A stretch of 64,000 nucleotides of DNA, from positions 1 to 64,000 of the forward strand of contig CAKTVL010000007.1 in NCBI GenBank assembly GCA_934623575.1, in the 5' to 3' direction. The notes below the pieces were generated by a model. That model ran no database searches. It was given only the letters and a program-made list of their open reading frames with translations, and was not told the DNA's origin. This document shows positions 27,574 to 35,497 of the stretch, piece by piece. The translations under genes were made by a program, and so were the position numbers. The DNA is from an uncultured Oscillospiraceae bacterium. GTDB lineage: Bacteria > Bacillota > Clostridia > Oscillospirales > Oscillospiraceae. Numbering within the stretch: the stretch's first letter is position 1; every line of letters begins with the position of its first letter.

Positions 27574-27699
27574 ATCCCTCCTTGCCTTCCCCTTGAGGGG
27601 TTCGCGGTGTTGAATGACAGGCCGGTGGCCTGTCAGACCCGCGAACCGACCGGCCTGCAGGGAGACAGGTGTCAGCCGCAGGCTGACGGATGAGGTGTC
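27574..27699 (+). repeat. 126-bp structured repeat, copy A
   Basis: Contains the nested palindrome GGTTCGCGG...CCGCGAACC enclosing TGACAGGCC/GGCCTGTCA, then the hairpin GTCAGCC/GGCTGAC. The inverted copy at 55370-55495 is about 90 percent identical, and the inner stem differs by a paired G-C to C-G change. Confidence 0.85.
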
Positions 27700-27733
27700 A
27701 TTGCGAGGAGGGCGCAGCCCGACGCGGCAATCC
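27697..27733. repeat. REP-like palindromic repeat, copy 2
   Basis: Same as 20945-20981 with one or two changes (GACGCGGCAATCC for GACGTAGCAATCC). A GGGGCCGATGCCCACATCCGCC module follows, whose last 17 bases recur inverted at 54990-55006. Confidence 0.8.
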
Positions 27734-27796
27734 GTATCCTTTTTATAGGGGCCGATGCCCACATCCGCCCTCCGCAGCGAGCCTGCACCCCACACA

Positions 27797-27836
27797 CGCA
27801 AAAAAAGAACCGCCGGAGGGCGGTTCTTTTTTGCGT
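27797..27836. terminator. Bidirectional terminator
   Basis: AAAAAAAGAACCGCC and its inverted copy around GGAG, between the convergent acetyltransferase and copA genes. Confidence 0.9.
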
Positions 27837-27845
27837 TATGCGTCG

Positions 27846-28046
27846 TTACTTGATCTCCACGACCTCGTATCCCGCGTCGGTGACGGCCTTCCTCAGCGCC
27901 TCGTCGCTCACCTCGCCGGTGACCACCGCGGTGCCGGAGGTCAGGTCTACCTCCGCCTGCACGCCCAGTGCCGTCAGCGCCTTTTCCACATGTGCCACGC
28001 AGTGGGCGCACATCATTCCCTTGATGGTGATGGTCTTTTTTGCCAT
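27846..28046 (-). CDS. copZ: Copper chaperone CopZ, internal in-frame start within copA
   Basis: An ATG at 28046 inside and in frame with copA is preceded by AGGAGG (28055-28060) at exactly 8 bases, as strong as any ribosome site in this window. Translation would give a 66-aa MAKKTITIKGMMCAHCVAHV protein, a complete CopZ-type chaperone with CxxC and the ferredoxin-like fold, ending at the copA stop. Such proteins pass Cu(I) to CopA. I infer that the locus yields both the fused ATPase and free chaperone. Confidence 0.7.
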   Translation of the reverse strand: MAKKTITIKGMMCAHCVAHVEKALTALGVQAEVDLTSGTAVVTGEVSDEALRKAVTDAGYEVVEIK

Positions 28047-30356
28047 TGTCGTATCCTCCTTGTCAATGTCTGTTTTCTCCTCGGTGCGCTGCACCGTTTC
28101 TTCACGATTTCCATGACTTTCTAGCTTGTTCCAAGATGCTGTCCACCCCCGCAGCCGCAGGGCGTTGGACACCACGCACACGCTGCTCAGGCTCATGGCC
28201 GCCGCCGCGATCATGGGGTTCAGGGTGATGCCGAAGGCTGGATACAGCACGCCTGCCGCCACCGGAATGCCCACGGAATTGTAGAAAAATGCCCAGAACA
28301 GGTTCTGCCGTATGTTCCGCAGCGTGGCCCGGGACAGCGCTGCCGCATCCGCAATATCCATCAGGCTGCTGCGCATCAGCACGATATCCGCCGACTCGAT
28401 GGCCACGTCCGTGCCCGCGCCGATGGCCAGTCCTATGTCCGCCGTCACCAGCGCCGGGGCATCGTTGATGCCGTCGCCCACCATGGCCACCTTCTTGCCC
28501 TGCTGCTGCAGCTCCTGTACCACCCGGGCCTTGTCCTGAGGCAGGACCTGCGCGATGACGCGGCTGACGCCCACCTGGCGGGCGATGGCGTCTGCGGTGC
28601 GCTGGTTGTCGCCGGTGAGCAGCACCACGTCGCAGCCCATGCCCCGCAGGGCGGCGATGGCCGCCGCGCTGTCCGCCTTGACCACGTCTGCCACGGCGAT
28701 AACGCCCAGCAGCGCGGTGCCGGCGGCGATGAACAGCGGCGTCTTGCCGTCCTCAGCCAGGGCGGCTGCGCCGTCGCGCAGCGCCGGGCTGACGGCGATG
28801 CCGGAGCGCTCCATAAACGGCTCGTTGCCTGCCAGCAGCGTCACGCCCTCCGTCTGCGCGGTGACGCCGCCGCCGGCCACGGCGGCGAAATCGGTCACAG
28901 GACGCAGGGTCAGGCCGCGTCTTTCCGCCTCGGCCACGATGGCCCCGGCCAGCGGGTGCTCAGAGGGCGTTTCCAGCGACGCGGCAGCCCGCAGCAGTGT
29001 GTCCTCGTCCATGCCCTCTGCGCACAGCAGGTCGGTGACTTGGGGCTTGCCCTGGGTGACGGTGCCGGTCTTGTCCAGCACCACCGTGTCCACCCGGCCC
29101 ATCAGCTCCAGACTGGCGGCGGACTTGATGAGGATGCCCTGCTCCGCCGCCTTGCCGGTGGCCACGGTGATGGCCACCGGTGTGGCCAGGCCCAGCGCGC
29201 AGGGGCAGGAGATCACCAGCACGGCGATGGCGATGGACAGGCAGAAGCGCACGCCCATGCCGCCCACAGTGGCCCACAGAATAGCCGCGAGCAGCGCGAT
29301 GGAGATGACCACCGGCACGAACACGGCGCTGATCTTATCCGCCAGACGACTGATGGGGGCCTTGCCGCTGGCGGCCTGCTCCATCAGCTGGATGATCTGG
29401 GAGAGGGTGGTGTCCGCGCCTACACGATCCGCCGTCAGCTCCAGATAGCCGCCGGTGAGGATGGTGGCGGAGACGGCCTTGTCGCCCGCGCCCTTCTCTA
29501 CCGGCATGCTCTCGCCGGTGAGGGCGGATTCGTCCACGGTGCCGCTGCCGGCGGTGACGGTGCCGTCCACGGGGATGCGCCCGCCCTGGCGGACGATGAC
29601 CGTCTCACCGGGGTGGATGTCCCCGGTGGGCACGGTGACCTCCTTACCGTCGCGGCGCACCACGGCGGACTCCGGCGCCAGAGCCAGCAGGGCGGTGATG
29701 GCCCCGGTGGTCTTGCCCTTGGAGCGCTCCTCCAGGTACTTGCCCACGGTCACCAGGGACAGGATCATGCCCGCCGACTCGAAATACAGGTCGGGCATGC
29801 CGGTGACCTTGCCGGCGGCCAGCAGACCCATCTCGATGAGGCTGTATACCAGCCCTGCCGCTGCGCCCAGGGCCACCAGCGAGTCCATGTTGGGCGCGCC
29901 CTTGAACAGGCGGGAGAAGCCCACGGTGAAGTAGCTGCGGTTCAGGATCAGGATGGGAATGGTCAGCGCCAGCAGCACGAAGGCCGACAGCAGGGGCTGC
30001 GTGTGCATGAACATGGGCACGGGCAGGCCCATCATGTGGCCCATGCTCAGGTAAAACAGCGGCACCAGGCATACCACCGACCACAGCAGGCGGCGGCCCA
30101 TAGCCTTTACCGCGGCGTCCTGCTCCGCGTGCAGGTCCCGCCGGGCCTCGCTCTCCGGCGCGGCGCCGTAGCCCGCCGCCGTGACGGCGGCGACGATGGC
30201 CGACGGGTCCACGCCCTCGTCCCGGTCGCAGACCAGGGATCCCAGCATCAGATTCACCGACGCGTTGTGTACACCGGGGACGCTGGACGCGGCCTTCTCC
30301 ACATGGGCGGCGCAGGCGGCGCAGGTCATACCGGTGATGACGAATTTTTCTGTCAT
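27846..30356 (-). CDS. copA: Copper-translocating P-type ATPase with N- and C-terminal HMA domains
   Basis: 836 aa. N-terminal HMA domain with GMTCAACAAHV (C12, C15), eight membrane helices, actuator TGES, ion-site CPC near 386 (VISCPCALGLATP), phosphorylation motif DKTGTVT near 427, HP motif SEHPLA, and GDGINDAP. It exports Cu(I). Unusually, residues 771-836 form a complete second HMA domain (GMMCAHCVAHV), joined by a linker rich in Glu, Lys and Thr. A typical CopA would end soon after LRLRGW. This last part has its own ribosome site (see 27846-28046). csoR is upstream by 12 bases. Confidence 0.95.
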   Translation of the reverse strand: MTEKFVITGMTCAACAAHVEKAASSVPGVHNASVNLMLGSLVCDRDEGVDPSAIVAAVTAAGYGAAPESEARRDLHAEQDAAVKAMGRRLLWSVVCLVPLFYLSMGHMMGLPVPMFMHTQPLLSAFVLLALTIPILILNRSYFTVGFSRLFKGAPNMDSLVALGAAAGLVYSLIEMGLLAAGKVTGMPDLYFESAGMILSLVTVGKYLEERSKGKTTGAITALLALAPESAVVRRDGKEVTVPTGDIHPGETVIVRQGGRIPVDGTVTAGSGTVDESALTGESMPVEKGAGDKAVSATILTGGYLELTADRVGADTTLSQIIQLMEQAASGKAPISRLADKISAVFVPVVISIALLAAILWATVGGMGVRFCLSIAIAVLVISCPCALGLATPVAITVATGKAAEQGILIKSAASLELMGRVDTVVLDKTGTVTQGKPQVTDLLCAEGMDEDTLLRAAASLETPSEHPLAGAIVAEAERRGLTLRPVTDFAAVAGGGVTAQTEGVTLLAGNEPFMERSGIAVSPALRDGAAALAEDGKTPLFIAAGTALLGVIAVADVVKADSAAAIAALRGMGCDVVLLTGDNQRTADAIARQVGVSRVIAQVLPQDKARVVQELQQQGKKVAMVGDGINDAPALVTADIGLAIGAGTDVAIESADIVLMRSSLMDIADAAALSRATLRNIRQNLFWAFFYNSVGIPVAAGVLYPAFGITLNPMIAAAAMSLSSVCVVSNALRLRGWTASWNKLESHGNREETVQRTEEKTDIDKEDTTMAKKTITIKGMMCAHCVAHVEKALTALGVQAEVDLTSGTAVVTGEVSDEALRKAVTDAGYEVVEIK

Positions 30357-30368
30357 ACTGCCATCTCC

Positions 30369-30671
30369 TTATTTCATCAGCTTTTGCAGGGTGGTCACCA
30401 GCTCGTCGATGACCCCGTCGTCCCCCTGCCGGATGCCGTCCGCCACGCAGGTGCGGATGTGCGCCGCCAGCAGCTCCTTGTTGAAGCTGTTCAGCGCCGC
30501 ACTGACGGCGGACACCTGGACCAGGATGTCGGGACAGTAGGCGTCCTTGCGGAGCATCTCCTGCAGGCCCCGGACCTGGCCCTCGATGCGGCACAGGCGG
30601 TTCAGGAGCTTTTTCTGCTCCTCCGGGGTGCGATGCTTGGTTTTTTCATGGCAGCAGCAAGCGGGTTCCAT
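30369..30671 (-). CDS. csoR: Copper-sensing repressor CsoR
   Basis: 100 aa from the ATG at 30671 (AGGAGG upstream). RIEGQVRGLQEML is the DUF156/CsoR signature. The Cu(I) ligands fit C-H-C: Cys in AYCPDIL, and His and Cys in AAHIRTCV. An extra MEPACCCHEK N-terminus adds cysteines. CsoR represses its operon without copper and releases on Cu(I) binding. Two inverted repeats at 30678-30694 and 30716-30732 fit its binding site. copA follows 12 bases downstream. Confidence 0.94.
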   Translation of the reverse strand: MEPACCCHEKTKHRTPEEQKKLLNRLCRIEGQVRGLQEMLRKDAYCPDILVQVSAVSAALNSFNKELLAAHIRTCVADGIRQGDDGVIDELVTTLQKLMK

Positions 30672-30677
30672 AGAAAT

Positions 30678-30694
30678 ATACCTCCTGGGGGTAT
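30678..30694. promoter_or_regulatory. CsoR-type inverted repeat overlapping the csoR ribosome site
   Basis: ATACCTCCTGGGGGTAT, arms ATACC/GGTAT, overlapping the AGGAGG of csoR. Confidence 0.6.
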
Positions 30695-30710
30695 TTTTGA
30701 TCACGGATGC

Positions 30711-30739
30711 ATTATATACCCCCGGCGGGTATTTGTCAA
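30711..30739 (-). promoter_or_regulatory. Promoter of csoR-copA
   Basis: Minus strand TTGACA (30734-30739), 17-base spacer, TATAAT (30711-30716). The TGA of the -35 box is the stop codon of spoVAE. Confidence 0.9.
30716..30732. promoter_or_regulatory. CsoR operator inside the promoter spacer
   Basis: ATACCCCCGGCGGGTAT fills the spacer between -35 and -10, so bound CsoR would block RNA polymerase. Confidence 0.8.
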
Positions 30740-31092
30740 CGCTTTTCTTTGGGCCGTACCAGCAGCGCCGCCAGCAGGGAGAACACGATGGCCGCGGCGA
30801 TGCCGCCGGCCGTGGCGCTGAGCCCGCCGGTAAGCACGCCCAGCAGGCCCTGCTCTGCCACGGCCTCCGCCGCGCCCTTGGCCAGCGAGTACCCGAACCC
30901 CGTCAGCGGCACGGTTGCGCCTGCGCCGCCCCAGTCCACCACGTACTGGTATGCCCCCACCGCCTGCAGCACCACGCCCGCCACCACATAGCCCGTCAGG
31001 ATACGGGCCGGGGTCAGGCTGGTCTTGTCCAGAATGATCTGTCCCACGGCGCACAGCAGTCCGCCGCAGAGAAAGGCATTGAGATACTCCAT
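30736..31092 (-). CDS. spoVAE: Stage V sporulation protein AE
   Basis: 118 aa, the usual length for SpoVAE(b), with about four membrane helices (MEYLNAFLCGGLLCAVGQIILDKT start; VPLTGFGYSLAKGAAEAV conserved loop). SpoVA proteins form the channel for dipicolinic acid in the spore inner membrane, used in sporulation and germination. The ATG overlaps the spoVAD stop in TGATG. Its own stop codon lies in the -35 box of csoR, with no terminator between. Confidence 0.93.
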   Translation of the reverse strand: MEYLNAFLCGGLLCAVGQIILDKTSLTPARILTGYVVAGVVLQAVGAYQYVVDWGGAGATVPLTGFGYSLAKGAAEAVAEQGLLGVLTGGLSATAGGIAAAIVFSLLAALLVRPKEKR

Positions 31093-32114
31093 CACACGTC
31101 CTCCTTGGTCCGGGACAGCACCACCGCGTGGCAGATGCCCGGTATGCTCTCCCCCTGAAATGCGCTGGTGGTGCTCAGCAGCGCCCCGGTGGGGGCGAAC
31201 AGCACCCGCTGCCACCGGCCCCGGCGCAGCTCCGGCAGCAGGTAGCCGCACAGCACCGCCGCCGAGCAGCCGCAGCCGCTACCCCCGGCGTGCATATCCT
31301 GCCGCTGCCGGTCGTAGAGCAGCAGGCCGCAGTCGGTATAGTTGGCCAGCTCCACGCCTTCCCGGCGGAACAGCTCCGTCAGGATGCGGCTGCCCACGTC
31401 CCCCAGGTCGCCGGTGAGGATCAGGTCGTAGTCCTTGGGCGACGTTCCGGTGTCCCGGAAGGCGGCCTGCAGGGTGTCGAAGGCGGCGGGGGCCATGGCC
31501 GCGCCCATGTTGGTCATGTCCGTCACGCCCAGATCCACGATGCGGCCCCGCACGGCGTGGGTGATATACGGCCCCTCCGACTGGGCGTTCAGGATGCAGC
31601 AGCCCGCCGCCGTGGCCGTCCACTGGGCGGTGGGGGAGCGCTGGCTGCCGTAGGGCAGGGGCATACGGTACTGGCGCTCCGCCGTGCAGAAGTGGGAGGA
31701 CGTCTGGGCCGCGGCCATGCGGACCGCGCCGGAGGCGATGGCCATGGCGGCCAGCAGCAGCGTCTCGCCCATGGTGGAGCAGGCCCCGTAGATGCCGCAG
31801 AAGGGGATGCTGAAATCCCGCAGGCCGAAGGTGGCCCCGATGTTCTGGTTCAGCAGGTCGCCGGCAAAGACGCAGTCCAGGTCCCGGGCCGTCAGCCCGC
31901 CCTTTTGCAGGGCCAGCAGCAGGGCGTCCGCCTGCATGCGGGCCTCGCCCTGCTCCCAGGTCTTCTGGCCGCGGAAGGGGTCCGGCTCCACGGCGTCGAA
32001 GCAGCGGCCCAGGGGGCCCTCGCCCTCCAGCCGTCCCACCACCGCCGCGCAGCTGACCACGCCCGGCGGCTGCAAAAACCGGCAGGTCTGCCGGCTCAAG
32101 CGCTTTACGTTCAT
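31092..32114 (-). CDS. spoVAD: Stage V sporulation protein AD
   Basis: 340 aa, thiolase-like fold. The start MNVKRLSRQTCRF has GAGGTG 7 bases upstream; an ATG 15 bases earlier has no site. FAGDLLNQNIGATFGLRDF, GIYGACSTMGETLLLAAM and NMGAAMAPAAFDTL are family signatures. SpoVAD binds Ca-dipicolinate on the spore inner membrane. It leads a two-gene unit with spoVAE; spoVAC, which normally precedes it, is missing here. Expression should depend on sigma G; a weak candidate promoter is in the 50 bases before 32170. Confidence 0.95.
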   Translation of the reverse strand: MNVKRLSRQTCRFLQPPGVVSCAAVVGRLEGEGPLGRCFDAVEPDPFRGQKTWEQGEARMQADALLLALQKGGLTARDLDCVFAGDLLNQNIGATFGLRDFSIPFCGIYGACSTMGETLLLAAMAIASGAVRMAAAQTSSHFCTAERQYRMPLPYGSQRSPTAQWTATAAGCCILNAQSEGPYITHAVRGRIVDLGVTDMTNMGAAMAPAAFDTLQAAFRDTGTSPKDYDLILTGDLGDVGSRILTELFRREGVELANYTDCGLLLYDRQRQDMHAGGSGCGCSAAVLCGYLLPELRRGRWQRVLFAPTGALLSTTSAFQGESIPGICHAVVLSRTKEDV

Positions 32115-32141
32115 ATACGCACCTCGCAAAATAGCATTGCC

Positions 32142-32170
32142 CGTAGTGTGCGCAGCCCGGGGAAAAATAT
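32142..32170 (-). promoter_or_regulatory. Possible sigma-G promoter of spoVAD-spoVAE
   Basis: Minus strand TCATA, 17-base spacer, CACACTA, near the sigma-G pattern (GMATR, CATNMTA). Weak match, placed by context. Confidence 0.3.
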
Positions 32171-32189
32171 GAGAGGGCGCTTTTGAGAG

Positions 32190-32224
32190 AAAAAGACCGC
32201 TCCGGCGGGTGCCGAAGCGGTCCT
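32190..32224 (-). terminator. Terminator of nfnA-nfnB
   Basis: GACCGCT/AGCGGTC stem with a GC-rich internal hairpin, followed by TTTTTCTC on the minus strand. Confidence 0.8.
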
Positions 32225-32237
32225 GTGGGGGATGTAT

Positions 32238-33635
32238 TTACTTGCTCAGGTACTCGTCGATGGACTTGGCGCCCAGCTTGCCGGCACCCATGGCCAGAAT
32301 GACGGTGGCCGCGCCGGTAACGGCGTCGCCGCCGGCGTAGACGCCCTGGCGAGAGGTCAGGCCCTCCTCGTTGACGATGATACCGCCCTTCTTGTTGACC
32401 TCAAGGCCCTTGGTGGTGGACTTGATCAGCGGGTTGGGGCTGGTGCCCAGGGACATGATCACGGCGTCCACGCTCAGGTCGAACTCGCTGCCCTTCTTCT
32501 CCACGGGACGGCGGCGTCCGGAGGCATCCGGCTCGCCCAGCTCCATCTCGATGCAGGTCATGGACTTGACGCAGTCCTGCTCGTCACCGTTGATGTGGAC
32601 GGGGTTGTTCAGCGTCTTGAAGATGACGCCCTCCTCGATGGCGTGCTCCACCTCCTCGTGACGGGCGGGCAGCTCCTCCATGCCGCGGCGATAGACCACG
32701 TACACGTCGGCGCCCAGGCGCTTGGAGCAGCGGGCGGCGTCCATAGCCACGTTGCCGCCGCCCACCACGGCCACGGTCTTGCCCCTCAGGTCCATGATGG
32801 GGGTGTCGCTGTCCTCGCGATAGGCCTTCATCAGGTTGATGCGGGTCAGGAACTCGTTGGCGGAGTAGACGCCCTTCAGGTTCTCGCCGGGGATGTTCAT
32901 GAACATGGGCAGGCCCGCGCCGGAGCCGATGAACACGGCCTCGAAGCCGTACTCCTCCATCAGCTCGTCGATGGTGATGGTGCGGCCTACCACGGTGTTG
33001 GTCTCCACCTTGACGCCCATGGCCTTCAGGCCGTCCACTTCCTTCTGGACGATGGCCTTGGGCAGACGGAACTCGGGAATGCCGTACACCAGCACGCCGC
33101 CGGCCAGATGCAGCGCCTCGAACACCGTGACCTCATAGCCCTTCTTGGCCAGGTCGCCGGCGCAGGTCAGACCCGCAGGGCCGGAGCCGATGACAGCCAC
33201 CTTGTGGCCGTTGGGGGCGGGCTTGGCAGCCGCCTCGGTGCTGTGGGCGTTGTGCCAGTCGGCCACAAACCGCTCCAGACGGCCGATACCCACGGGGTCG
33301 CCCTTCTTGCCGCGGACGCAGTGCATCTCGCACTGGCTCTCCTGCGGGCAGACGCGGCCGCACACGGCGGGCAGGGAGCTGGTCTGGTGGATGACCTGAT
33401 AGGCGCCCTCGTAGTCCTTCTCCACGATCTTCTGAATAAACTCAGGAATGCGCACGTTGACGGGACAGCCGTCCACGCAGGGGTGGTTTTTGCAGTTCAG
33501 GCAGCGGGCCGCCTCGTCCAGCGCCTGCTCCTCGGTGTAGCCCAGGGCCACCTCCAGGAAGTTCTTATTGCGGACGTTGGGGTCCTGGGAGGGCATCTCG
33601 TTCTTATCCAAACGCATGTTGATCTTAGCAGCCAT
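32238..33635 (-). CDS. nfnB: NfnB / GltA-like large subunit, NADPH and ferredoxin-linked
   Basis: 465 aa. N-terminal two [4Fe-4S] clusters (CLNCKNHPCVDGCPVNVRIPEFI and CPQESQCEMHC), FAD motif GSGPAGLTCAGDLA near 148, NAD(P)H motif GGGNVAMDAARC near 290, and GGDAVTGAATVILAMGAGK near 435. Length and partner identify the NfnB subunit of the NADH-dependent reduced ferredoxin:NADP+ oxidoreductase, which bifurcates electrons. It is separated from nfnA by a single base, with AGGAGG inside the nfnA end. GltD-like enzymes without the partner would be the alternative. Confidence 0.93.
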   Translation of the reverse strand: MAAKINMRLDKNEMPSQDPNVRNKNFLEVALGYTEEQALDEAARCLNCKNHPCVDGCPVNVRIPEFIQKIVEKDYEGAYQVIHQTSSLPAVCGRVCPQESQCEMHCVRGKKGDPVGIGRLERFVADWHNAHSTEAAAKPAPNGHKVAVIGSGPAGLTCAGDLAKKGYEVTVFEALHLAGGVLVYGIPEFRLPKAIVQKEVDGLKAMGVKVETNTVVGRTITIDELMEEYGFEAVFIGSGAGLPMFMNIPGENLKGVYSANEFLTRINLMKAYREDSDTPIMDLRGKTVAVVGGGNVAMDAARCSKRLGADVYVVYRRGMEELPARHEEVEHAIEEGVIFKTLNNPVHINGDEQDCVKSMTCIEMELGEPDASGRRRPVEKKGSEFDLSVDAVIMSLGTSPNPLIKSTTKGLEVNKKGGIIVNEEGLTSRQGVYAGGDAVTGAATVILAMGAGKLGAKSIDEYLSK

Positions 33636-33636
33636 C

Positions 33637-34479
33637 TTACTTTACCTCCTGCTTGAACAGATTGCAGACTTCCTCGTGCTTGTGCACCTCGAAGTCGTGG
33701 TACATCTGGTTGCGCTTCACCGCCAGATCCCAGTCCACCTTCTGGCCGTCGAAGTCGGGGCCGTCCACGCAGGCGAACTTGGTTTCGCCGCCAACGGTCA
33801 GGCGGCAGCCGCCGCACATGCCGGTGCCGTCGATCATAATGGGGCTCATGGACACGGTGGTGGGCATGTTGTAAGGGGCGGTGGTCTTGCAGACGAACTT
33901 CATCATGACCATGGGGCCGATGGCGAAGATCTCATCGTACACGTTGCCCTCGTCCAGCAGCTCCTTCAGCGCCTCGGTGACCAGACCCTTGCGGCCGTAG
34001 GAGCCGTCGTCGGTGCAGACCTTCAGCACGGAGGAGACAGCCTTGAACTTGTCCTCCAGAATGACCACGTCCTTGCTCTTGAAGCCCACCACGGCGTGGA
34101 CCTCGGCACCGCAGTCGTGGAACTTCTTCAGCACGGGGTAGGCGATGGCGCAGCCCACGCCGCCGCCAACCACGCAGACCTTCTTCTTGCCCTCGGTCTC
34201 GGTGGGCTTGCCCAGGGGGCCCACAAAGTCGTGCAGACAGTCGCCCTGCTGCTTGTGGCTCAGCTTCTCGGTGGTGGCGCCCACGGTCTGGACGATGATG
34301 GTCACGGTGCCCTTCTCGCGGTCATAGTCATGGATCGTAATGGGGATGCGCTCGCCGTTCTCATCCACGCGCAGGATGATGAACTGGCCCGGCTCCGCCT
34401 TCCTGGCCACCATGGGGGCTTCGATCTCATAGAGGATCACGGTGGGCTTGAGCGCTTCTTTCTTGACGATACGGTACAT
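33637..34479 (-). CDS. nfnA: NfnA, sulfide/dihydroorotate dehydrogenase-like FAD/NAD subunit
   Basis: 280 aa. FNR-type fold: FAD-binding barrel (RKAEPGQFIILRVDENGERIPIT), NAD domain (VCVVGGGVGCAIAYPVLKKF), and a C-terminal [2Fe-2S] site in GTGMCGGCRLTVGGETKFACVDGP with three Cys and an Asp-type ligand. It binds NAD(H) and partners NfnB for transhydrogenation between NADH, ferredoxin and NADPH in the cytoplasm. Two overlapping ATGs exist; the second (34479) is in frame, with AAGGAG upstream. The promoter is at 34544-34572. Confidence 0.94.
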   Translation of the reverse strand: MYRIVKKEALKPTVILYEIEAPMVARKAEPGQFIILRVDENGERIPITIHDYDREKGTVTIIVQTVGATTEKLSHKQQGDCLHDFVGPLGKPTETEGKKKVCVVGGGVGCAIAYPVLKKFHDCGAEVHAVVGFKSKDVVILEDKFKAVSSVLKVCTDDGSYGRKGLVTEALKELLDEGNVYDEIFAIGPMVMMKFVCKTTAPYNMPTTVSMSPIMIDGTGMCGGCRLTVGGETKFACVDGPDFDGQKVDWDLAVKRNQMYHDFEVHKHEEVCNLFKQEVK

Positions 34480-34543
34480 ACATCACGGCTCCTTTTCTTC
34501 GTAATTCACGGCGGCAGTGCCGCCGTCGGTCTCCGTACCCTAT

Positions 34544-34572
34544 ATTGTAGCATTCCCGGCGGAAAGCGTCAA
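34544..34572 (-). promoter_or_regulatory. Promoter of nfnA-nfnB
   Basis: Minus strand TTGACG (34567-34572), 17-base spacer, TACAAT (34544-34549). The leader contains the perfect hairpin ACGGCGGCA/TGCCGCCGT at 34508-34525. Confidence 0.8.
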
Positions 34573-34599
34573 TTCCCAGATATTCCAAATCCCGCCAAA

Positions 34600-34638
34600 A
34601 AAACGAAACAGCCGCCGCCCTTTTGGGCGGCGGCTCCG
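34600..34638 (-). terminator. Terminator of the PAP2 gene
   Basis: GCCGCCGCCC/GGGCGGCGGC stem with an AAAA loop, followed by TTTCGTTTTTT on the minus strand. Confidence 0.85.
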
Positions 34639-34646
34639 GAAAACCG

Positions 34647-35306
34647 TTATTTTTGCGTAAGACCCAGCCGCTTGTCGCGGCGGCGTCCCACGATGATATA
34701 GACGAACACATAGGCGATGGCGCCGGTCATCAGGCCGGAGAGCACGTCGATCACGGCGTGCTGCTTGACGAACACGGTGGAGACCATGATGAGGATGCCG
34801 TACAGCGTCGCGGCCCAGCGCCAGGCGGGCTTTTTCAGCCCCGGCGTGTGCCACACGCCGGCCACCAGCGCGATGCAGCCCAGAACATGCACGCTGGGGA
34901 ACACGTTGGTGTTGGTGTCGATGGAATAGGTGTACTCCACCAGCCAGGTGGCGGCGTTGTGGTGCGCCATCACCGCCGGGCGCAGGTCCTGCCCGTTGGG
35001 GATCAGGATGCAGAACACCACGGCGGTGGTGAACGTCACCATGATGAACCACATGTAGCGGCGGAAGCCCTCGGGGTCCTTCAGGATCAGGTAGATGCCC
35101 AGCGCCACCAGCAGGGGACTCCAGGAGACGTAGGGGAAGATGAACCACTCGCAGAAGGGGACGTAGTCGTCCAGCACCGTCTGGGTGGCCCAGTAATTGT
35201 CCGTGATGAAGTGCTCAATGGTAAAAAACATCGCCAGATACACCGGCAGATACATGCCCCACCAGGCATGGGGATGGGTCTTGAAAAACTGCTTGACAGC
35301 CTGCAT
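34647..35306 (-). CDS. PAP2-superfamily membrane phosphatase
   Basis: 219 aa with about five or six membrane helices. Catalytic motifs are FPSVHVLG near residue 135 (PSxH type) and STVFVKQHAVIDVLSG near 178 (SxxxxxxH...D). The first motif (KX6RP) is less clear (NGQDLRP). The group includes inositolphosphorylceramide synthase-like and undecaprenyl-pyrophosphate phosphatases. The substrate is unknown. The ATG at 35306 has CGGAGG upstream. It is monocistronic. Confidence 0.85.
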   Translation of the reverse strand: MQAVKQFFKTHPHAWWGMYLPVYLAMFFTIEHFITDNYWATQTVLDDYVPFCEWFIFPYVSWSPLLVALGIYLILKDPEGFRRYMWFIMVTFTTAVVFCILIPNGQDLRPAVMAHHNAATWLVEYTYSIDTNTNVFPSVHVLGCIALVAGVWHTPGLKKPAWRWAATLYGILIMVSTVFVKQHAVIDVLSGLMTGAIAYVFVYIIVGRRRDKRLGLTQK

Positions 35307-35342
35307 ATTTTCCTCCGGAAAAGATCATATATCGTATCCCGT

Positions 35343-35372
35343 ATTGTAGCAGAACCGCCCCGGTGCTGGCAA
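35343..35372 (-). promoter_or_regulatory. Promoter of the PAP2 gene
   Basis: Minus strand TTGCCA (35367-35372), 18-base spacer, TACAAT (35343-35348). Confidence 0.65.
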
Positions 35373-35438
35373 CCCCCGGCGCGGAAAAATCACAGTTTTT
35401 TTACAACTCAGACAAAGCCGCGAAAGTGCCAAACAGGC

Positions 35439-35468
35439 TGGACAAGCCCCCGGCGGATATAGTATACT
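35439..35468 (+). promoter_or_regulatory. Promoter of the trigger factor homologue
   Basis: TGGACA (35439-35444), 18-base spacer, TATACT (35463-35468). Confidence 0.6.
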
Positions 35469-35497
35469 GTACCCAATATATACGAGGAGGAGCTGCC

